In this document: positions 5,066 to 9,019 of the stretch, in pieces
Layout of the letters: every line of letters begins with the position of its first letter
Numbering within the stretch: position 1 is the first letter of the stretch
From: JACPGQ01 sp039798685
GTDB lineage: Bacteria > Patescibacteriota > Microgenomatia > Levybacterales > UBA12049
Assembly (NCBI GenBank): GCA_039798685.1
Contig: JBDKFM010000055.1
Location: 1 to 9,019 of the forward strand
Direction of reading: 5' to 3'
DNA length: 9,019 bases
Position numbers and translations under genes: made by a program
Notes under the pieces: generated by a model
Databases searched by the model: none
What the model saw: only the letters and a program-made list of their open reading frames with translations
Told to the model about the DNA's origin: nothing

Positions 5066-7390
5066 ATGGATCTAGAAAATATTTCCAAAACGATCATCCG
5101 CTATTGCTTCTACGCACTATTTTTTCTAGTACCCCTCGTCTTCACAACAGAGAATTCTGAACTATTTGAACTCAGTAAAATGTGGATCACATGGGGACTG
5201 ACAGTAATCGTTGCCACTGCGTGGATCACGCGCATGATTGCCCAAAGACAATTTCGAGTACAAAGAACTCCTCTTGATATTCCGCTCATGCTCTTTCTCG
5301 CATCGCAAATTATCAGCACGCTTTTCTCACTGGACATGCGCATCTCTCTGTGGGGGTATTATTCCCGTTTTAACGGTGGTCTTCTCTCAACGATTTCATA
5401 CATCATCCTCTACTATGCACTTGTAAGCAACCTTACCATAAAAAGCGTACGCAGAATTCTCTACGCAAGTCTTCTTTCAGGAACTCTCGTGGTGTTATGG
5501 GGGCTTCCGGCACACTTTGGCGTCGATCCAACCTGCTATATCGTACGCGGAAGTTTTGATATATCGTGTTGGACAGATCAGTTTGTTCCGACTGTTCGTA
5601 TCTTCTCAACACTTGGTCAACCTGCATGGATGGCAGCATATGTCTCATTTCTCATACCGGTTATTCTCGGATTTTTTATTAAAGCGTTTTTTTTAAAACC
5701 AGAATCAGATGAAAAAACTACCACACACTCACAACACAAAGTAACCACCTCTCTTTCCCCACTTGCGATAACATTTGCCGTTCTTACAATTCTTTTTTAT
5801 ATTGCACTTCTTTTTGCAAACACGAGAGCGGGATTCTTAGCATTCCTTCTGGGAAATACATTTTTCTGGTCAATCCTACTTTTTACCTCATTTAAAAAAA
5901 CAATCGCACCATTTCTCATCTGCACTATACTTTTTTCCCTCTGCAGCTTCCTCTTTGGCATCCCGATTCCCCAACTGCAAAACCTCACGATAGGAAGACC
6001 TCTTCAACAAGCAGTGATGATCGGAATCGGTTCTGAAAAAACACAACAGACACCAACAACAAATTCGACGACACTCACGACACCACAAGCACCTGAAAAA
6101 ACACAGCAAAACGAACAGACCGAAACAGGTGTCGCAAATATCACTGACTCAGGAAATATCCGAAAAAATGTCTGGCGGGGAGCGATGAATGCCTGGCAGG
6201 CAAATCCGGTCTTCGGAACGGGGGTTGAGACTTTCGCATTTGCATACTATAAACATAAACCTGTCGAACAGAACGCTACCTCTGAGTGGGACTATCTTTA
6301 CAATAAAGCACACAACGAATACCTAAACTACCTCGCAACGACAGGAATCGTCGGTCTCGGAACCTACCTTCTCCTTATCGGTTGGTTCTGGTACGCAATT
6401 GCCAAATGGTATATCCGCGATGGGCTTTCACTCCTCAGAGGAGAAGCGACTGAGAGCAAACTAAAACCGGAATATGCATATCTCACTCTTGGCATCATGG
6501 CAGGATTGTTGACTATCTACTTCAGCAACTTCTTTGGTTTCTCGGTTGTGATAGTCAATCTCTATCTTTTCCTCGCGCCCGGTTTTGTCTTTATACTGCT
6601 TAAGCAACTCGATTCTGAAAAGGGATTTCCTTCAGGGACAAAACAGGATGATATAAGAGAGCTGACCACGCCCAGATATCTCAGTATCGGTGCGATCTGG
6701 ATTATCTGTCTCTACCTTCTCTATCTTCTCTTCCGGTTCTGGGATGCTGACCGGGCATATGCTCTCGGATTCAATCTCAACCGTGTCGGACAGTACAAAG
6801 ACGCGTACCCCAATCTCCTCGCTGCAGTAAAGGCACGTGGCAGTGAACCTGTTTTCCAGGACGAGCTCGCCTACAACAGTGCAGTGCTCGCTGTCGCGTA
6901 TGCTAAAGAAAATGACCAAAACAATGCGCAGCAATTTCTTGAACAGGCAACAACGCTGAGCGATGAAGTTCTCAGAAACCACCCGAATAACATAGTATTT
7001 ATGAAGAACAGAGTCCGAATGCTTCTTGAACTCAGCACACTCAATCCTCAGTATCACCTGATTGCACTCCAAGTCATCGAACAGGCATACAATAAGGCAC
7101 CATATGATGCAAAGATCGTGTATAACTACGGAGCAATTCTCGGACAAACTGGCCAGGTACAAAAAGGAATTGAGATTCTCGAAGAGGCAAAAGCACTCAA
7201 ACCAGACTTCCGTGACGTCTATTTTGCACTCGGGCTCTTTTACCGTGATCTTGCAACAAAAAGCGGAAAAACCGTACTCGACCAAGAACTCCAAAAAAAA
7301 GCTGAGGAGAACCTTCTCTTCATCCTGGAAAAACTTAACCCGGAAGACAAGCCTGCAAGAGATCAACTCTCCTCATGGGGAGTAAAATAA
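5066..7390 (+). CDS. O-antigen ligase/polymerase-type (Wzy_C) membrane protein with C-terminal TPR region
   Basis: Probably polymerises or transfers a lipid-linked surface glycan on the outer face of the membrane. The first ~550 of 774 residues form a polytopic membrane domain of about a dozen helices. The Wzy_C hallmarks are visible: NTRAGFLAF (R254) in one helix, then an extracytoplasmic loop with R-K-N-V-W-R-G-A-M, N-P-V-F-G-T-G-V-E-T-F and YNKAHNEYLNYLATTGIVGLG, including H416 where WaaL/Wzy enzymes carry a catalytic-type His. A polar Thr/Gln-rich linker (about 321-354) precedes this loop. After a last helix (about 540-557) comes a helical region (about 560-774) with TPR-like repeats, such as ADRAYALGFNLNRVGQYKDA and KIVYNYGAILGQTGQ followed by DVYFALGLFYRDL, which may bind protein partners. 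CPR cells are thought to lack LPS, so the acceptor is unlikely to be lipid A; a cell-wall or protein glycan is possible. The start at 5066 is the first Met after an in-frame TGA. A PglL-type protein glycosyltransferase is an alternative. Confidence 0.85.
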   Translation: MDLENISKTIIRYCFYALFFLVPLVFTTENSELFELSKMWITWGLTVIVATAWITRMIAQRQFRVQRTPLDIPLMLFLASQIISTLFSLDMRISLWGYYSRFNGGLLSTISYIILYYALVSNLTIKSVRRILYASLLSGTLVVLWGLPAHFGVDPTCYIVRGSFDISCWTDQFVPTVRIFSTLGQPAWMAAYVSFLIPVILGFFIKAFFLKPESDEKTTTHSQHKVTTSLSPLAITFAVLTILFYIALLFANTRAGFLAFLLGNTFFWSILLFTSFKKTIAPFLICTILFSLCSFLFGIPIPQLQNLTIGRPLQQAVMIGIGSEKTQQTPTTNSTTLTTPQAPEKTQQNEQTETGVANITDSGNIRKNVWRGAMNAWQANPVFGTGVETFAFAYYKHKPVEQNATSEWDYLYNKAHNEYLNYLATTGIVGLGTYLLLIGWFWYAIAKWYIRDGLSLLRGEATESKLKPEYAYLTLGIMAGLLTIYFSNFFGFSVVIVNLYLFLAPGFVFILLKQLDSEKGFPSGTKQDDIRELTTPRYLSIGAIWIICLYLLYLLFRFWDADRAYALGFNLNRVGQYKDAYPNLLAAVKARGSEPVFQDELAYNSAVLAVAYAKENDQNNAQQFLEQATTLSDEVLRNHPNNIVFMKNRVRMLLELSTLNPQYHLIALQVIEQAYNKAPYDAKIVYNYGAILGQTGQVQKGIEILEEAKALKPDFRDVYFALGLFYRDLATKSGKTVLDQELQKKAEENLLFILEKLNPEDKPARDQLSSWGVK
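6033..6108 (+). repeat. Pair of short direct repeats in the ligase linker
   Basis: The 16-base stretch CTGAAAAAACACARCA occurs at 6033-6048 and 6093-6108, exactly 60 bases apart and in the same frame, encoding EKTQQ at 324-328 and 344-348. The sequence between is Thr-rich. Together they form the low-complexity linker before the Wzy_C catalytic loop, which may have grown by a 60-base duplication that has since diverged. Confidence 0.5.
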
Positions 7391-7402
7391 ACATCTCTGA
7401 CA

Positions 7403-7423
7403 CTATTCGCTATTAGCCATTCG
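7403..7423 (+). repeat. Three degenerate tandem heptamers upstream of def
   Basis: CTATTCG, CTATTAG and CCATTCG follow each other without a gap, with one or two differences between units. They occupy the position where the -35 region of the def promoter would lie, 5 bases before its -10 box. They could be a degenerate repeat remnant or a small binding site; three short units can also occur by chance. Confidence 0.4.
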
Positions 7424-7425
7424 CC

Positions 7426-7434
7426 TGATATAAT
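7426..7434 (+). promoter_or_regulatory. Extended -10 promoter element of def, likely leaderless
   Basis: TGATATAAT is a perfect extended -10 element (TGn plus TATAAT). No good -35 is seen 17 bases upstream (TTCGCT), which extended -10 promoters can tolerate. The box ends 6 bases before the def ATG at 7441, and the intervening ACCTCC is not a Shine-Dalgarno sequence. Transcription would therefore start at or within a base or two of the ATG. It lies in the 50-base gap after the ligase gene, giving def and probably fmt their own promoter. Confidence 0.6.
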
Positions 7435-7440
7435 ACCTCC

Positions 7441-7995
7441 ATGTACAAAATTGTCCAGGCACCTGATCCTGTACTCTCAAAGGTTGCAAAAAAAATAGCA
7501 AAGATAGATGAGTCAATCAAAAAACTTGTCGCAGAAATGACGACGACACTTGAGTCCGCAAGAGACCCTGAGGGAGTTGGACTTGCTGCTCCGCAGATCG
7601 GAAAATCATTGCAACTCTTTGTCGTCAAAGAAAGCCCGAAAGATCCTGTTCTCATATTTATAAATCCGCATATTGATGCATTTGTCGATCATAAAAAATC
7701 AAAGGCAGCAAAGAAAAAGGATGGAGATGATGTCAAGCTGGAAGGATGTCTCTCGCTAAGTGATGTCTGGGGAATCGTCAATAGACATGACAGTGTCACT
7801 CTCACCTACTCAGATCTTACAGGAAAACGACGTACTGAAACCTTTACCGGATTTCTCGCAACAATTATTCAGCATGAAACAGATCATCTGCACGGAATCC
7901 TCTTTCCAAAAAGAGTACTTGAGCAAAAAGGAACATTGTATAAATCGAAGAAAAATGTCGACGGAGAAATGATCTTTGAAGAAATCTCCCTCTAG
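7441..7995 (+). CDS. def: Peptide deformylase
   Basis: A cytoplasmic metalloenzyme that removes the formyl group from the N-terminal methionine of new proteins. All three family motifs are present in the 184 residues: motif 1 G45-V-G-L-A-A-P-Q-I-G54, motif 2 E101-G-C-L-S105 with metal ligand C103, and motif 3 Q144-H-E-T-D-H-L-H-G152 with ligands H145 and H149 and catalytic E146. Length is slightly above E. coli Def (169), mainly from a Lys/Asp-rich insert at about 83-98 (DHKKSKAAKKKDGDDV) just before motif 2. The C-terminal tail is short and charged. The ATG at 7441 gives the family start (MYKIVQAPDPVL), and a strong -10 box sits 6 bases upstream. It is followed after 93 bases by fmt, the enzyme doing the opposite step, a pairing conserved widely in bacteria. 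Confidence 0.97.
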   Translation: MYKIVQAPDPVLSKVAKKIAKIDESIKKLVAEMTTTLESARDPEGVGLAAPQIGKSLQLFVVKESPKDPVLIFINPHIDAFVDHKKSKAAKKKDGDDVKLEGCLSLSDVWGIVNRHDSVTLTYSDLTGKRRTETFTGFLATIIQHETDHLHGILFPKRVLEQKGTLYKSKKNVDGEMIFEEISL

Positions 7996-7997
7996 GG

Positions 7998-8086
7998 AAT
8001 TTCCAATGCCAAATGTCTAATTTCAAATGACAAATAAATCTGAGCCTCATTGAAAATTTAAGATTAGACATTTGAAATTTGAAATT
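7998..8086. repeat. Imperfect inverted repeat filling the def-fmt gap (MITE-like)
   Basis: The left arm 7998-8028 and right arm 8056-8086 are complementary at 26 of 31 positions without gaps, around a 27-base loop. The best block is 12 bases (CAAATGTCTAAT, 8010-8021, against 8063-8074). The 89-base structure begins 2 bases after the def stop and ends 2 bases before the fmt start, so it makes up nearly the whole 93-base gap. It is much more AT-rich than the genes around it. The arms are built from short ATTTCAAAT/AATGTCTAAT-like words that I recall from dispersed repeats in CPR genomes. It has no T-run typical of an intrinsic terminator, although the stem could affect fmt expression. No second copy exists in this window. 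Confidence 0.75.
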
Positions 8087-8088
8087 AT

Positions 8089-8946
8089 ATGAAAATAGTA
8101 TTCTTCGGTACTCCTACATTTGTTATTCCTGTACTCACGTCCTTAGTTGATAACTTCAACGTCGTAGGTGTTGTAACAACCCCTGACACCTATCAGGGAC
8201 GGAAAAAAATACTCACCCCGACTCCAGTCAAACAATACGCGCATGATAATAACATCGCACCCGTCATAACCGATGAGCATTTTACCGACGAAACAAAAAA
8301 ACAATTATCTCTTCTTTCACCCGACCTTTTTATAACCGCTGCGTACGGCAAGCTTATCCCCGAAGACGTGCTCAGTATCGCTAAAATCGGCTCACTCAAT
8401 ATCCATCCTTCCCTTCTTCCGAAATATAGAGGTCCATCACCGATTCAGGCTGCAATCATGCATGGTGATAACGAATCTGGTGTGAGTATTATCCAAATGG
8501 ATGAGGAGCTTGATCATGGTCCGATTCTCGCACAAGAAAAAATTTTGCTACATGGTACTGAGACATTCGTATCACTCCACAAGGAACTGTTTGAGAAAGC
8601 TGCGATGATGCTCCCTGATGCGATCATGCGATACGCTCAAAAATCATCCACTCTGCTTCCGCAAAATGAAAAAGACGTCATTTGGTGCAAAAAAATCACA
8701 AAAGAAGACGGTTACTTCGACAGTGCACATCCGCCGAAAAAACACATCCTCGACCGCATGATTCGCGCATACACTCCATGGCCGACAGCATGGACAAAAA
8801 TTTCCATCAATAACCATGAGTTACGTCTCAAATTTCATCCTGACCGAAAAATACAACCGGAGGGCGGAAAGATAATGACGATAAAAGATTTTTTCAACGG
8901 CTATCCAGAACTCAAAGAGACTGTGGAAAAAATCCTCAACGCATAA
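8089..8946 (+). CDS. fmt: Methionyl-tRNA formyltransferase
   Basis: Transfers a formyl group from 10-formyl-tetrahydrofolate to Met-tRNA(fMet) to make the initiator tRNA. The Rossmann-like N-terminal domain begins with MKIVFFGTPTFVIPVL. The catalytic triad is seen at N104 and H106 (in SLNIHPSLLPKYRG, 102-115, which also holds the folate-binding loop) and D142 (in MDEELDHGPIL). A loop near 33-42 (DTYQGRKKIL) matches the tRNA-contacting insertion of the family. The C-terminal domain is short: 285 residues against 315 in E. coli, but the protein still ends with the family-type element EGGKIMTIKDFFNGYPEL, so it looks complete. The start is fixed by the conserved N-terminus and by an in-frame TGA at 8080-8082. 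No Shine-Dalgarno sequence is visible; the inverted repeat ends 2 bases before the ATG. It follows def, probably in the same transcript. Confidence 0.95.
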   Translation: MKIVFFGTPTFVIPVLTSLVDNFNVVGVVTTPDTYQGRKKILTPTPVKQYAHDNNIAPVITDEHFTDETKKQLSLLSPDLFITAAYGKLIPEDVLSIAKIGSLNIHPSLLPKYRGPSPIQAAIMHGDNESGVSIIQMDEELDHGPILAQEKILLHGTETFVSLHKELFEKAAMMLPDAIMRYAQKSSTLLPQNEKDVIWCKKITKEDGYFDSAHPPKKHILDRMIRAYTPWPTAWTKISINNHELRLKFHPDRKIQPEGGKIMTIKDFFNGYPELKETVEKILNA

Positions 8947-9019
8947 CTTCCCTATAAAACGAGAAATAAATTCTTGGGAAAATAAAATTATATCTAGATG
9001 TGAGCTATGAGGAGATTAT
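8947..9019. other. AT-rich stretch after fmt, no complete gene
   Basis: These 73 bases lead to the window edge. No clear terminator is seen: TTCCC (8948-8952) and a later GGGAA are too far apart for a convincing hairpin. Near the end, GAGGAGATTAT contains a good Shine-Dalgarno core (AGGAG, 9009-9013), so a plus-strand gene could start just outside. Alternatively the ATG at 9007 is itself a leaderless start. Neither can be decided from this window. Confidence 0.4.

Noticed and set aside
6632..7366. Long minus-strand reading frame (244 codons) inside the ligase gene
   Set aside because: It lies wholly opposite the TPR region, has a Cys/Phe/Val-rich composition typical of the reverse of a coding frame, and shows no recognisable motif.
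8065..8093. Promoter for fmt using TAGACA in the inverted repeat as -35
   Set aside because: With 17-base spacing the -10 would fall on the fmt start codon, so transcription would begin inside the gene and lose the conserved N-terminus.
8948..8985. Rho-independent terminator after fmt
   Set aside because: Only 5 complementary bases are separated by more than 20, with no T-run after the second arm.
1..9019. CRISPR array, tRNA or rRNA genes, complete insertion sequence
   Set aside because: No regularly spaced repeats, no tRNA-like cloverleaf or CCA end, no conserved rRNA sequence and no transposase-like protein were seen on either strand.

Overview
The window looks like part of a Candidate Phyla Radiation (Patescibacteria) genome, most likely from the Microgenomates side. 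This is inferred from gene style and repeats, not from a marker gene search. The points behind it are: compact genes with tight spacing; shortened versions of familiar proteins; a LamG-type surface protein of the kind often fused to pilin-like leaders in these bacteria; a PBP2 with a long insert before its KTG motif; and two short repeats (a FAKASADK-encoding element and an AT-rich inverted repeat) that I remember as common in such genomes. The standard bacterial code fits: TAA, TAG and TGA all end genes here, so TGA is not read as glycine as in SR1/Gracilibacteria.

Layout. From 1 to 765 on the plus strand is the 3' part of a LamG-domain surface protein whose start lies outside the window. 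It meets, tail to tail and with 11 bases of overlap, the end of a minus-strand block from 4951 down to 755: mreB, mreC, mreD and a PBP2 (mrdA-like) transpeptidase. This is the cell-shape and side-wall synthesis cluster. mreC, mreD and mrdA are packed with a 1-base gap and a 4-base overlap, and mreC has its own promoter-like sequence. rodA, the usual glycosyltransferase partner, is not in the cluster. From a divergent 114-base promoter region, a plus-strand block begins at 5066: a 774-residue O-antigen ligase/polymerase-type membrane protein with a C-terminal TPR region, then peptide deformylase (def) and methionyl-tRNA formyltransferase (fmt), the pair that removes and adds the formyl group on initiator methionine. 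The last 73 bases hold no complete gene.

Working together: MreB, MreC, MreD and PBP2 should form the elongation complex that places new peptidoglycan along the cell side. The Wzy/WaaL-like protein probably polymerises or transfers a surface glycan, and the LamG protein is probably displayed outside. def and fmt are housekeeping translation genes.

The most notable non-gene signals are: an in-frame repeat element inside the mreB coding sequence; an inverted repeat that fills almost the whole def-fmt gap; and promoter-like -10 boxes placed only 6 bases before the start codons of mreC and def (11 bases for mreB and the ligase), which suggests leaderless or near-leaderless mRNAs. I found no RNA genes, CRISPR array, insertion sequence or clearly new defence or biosynthetic system.
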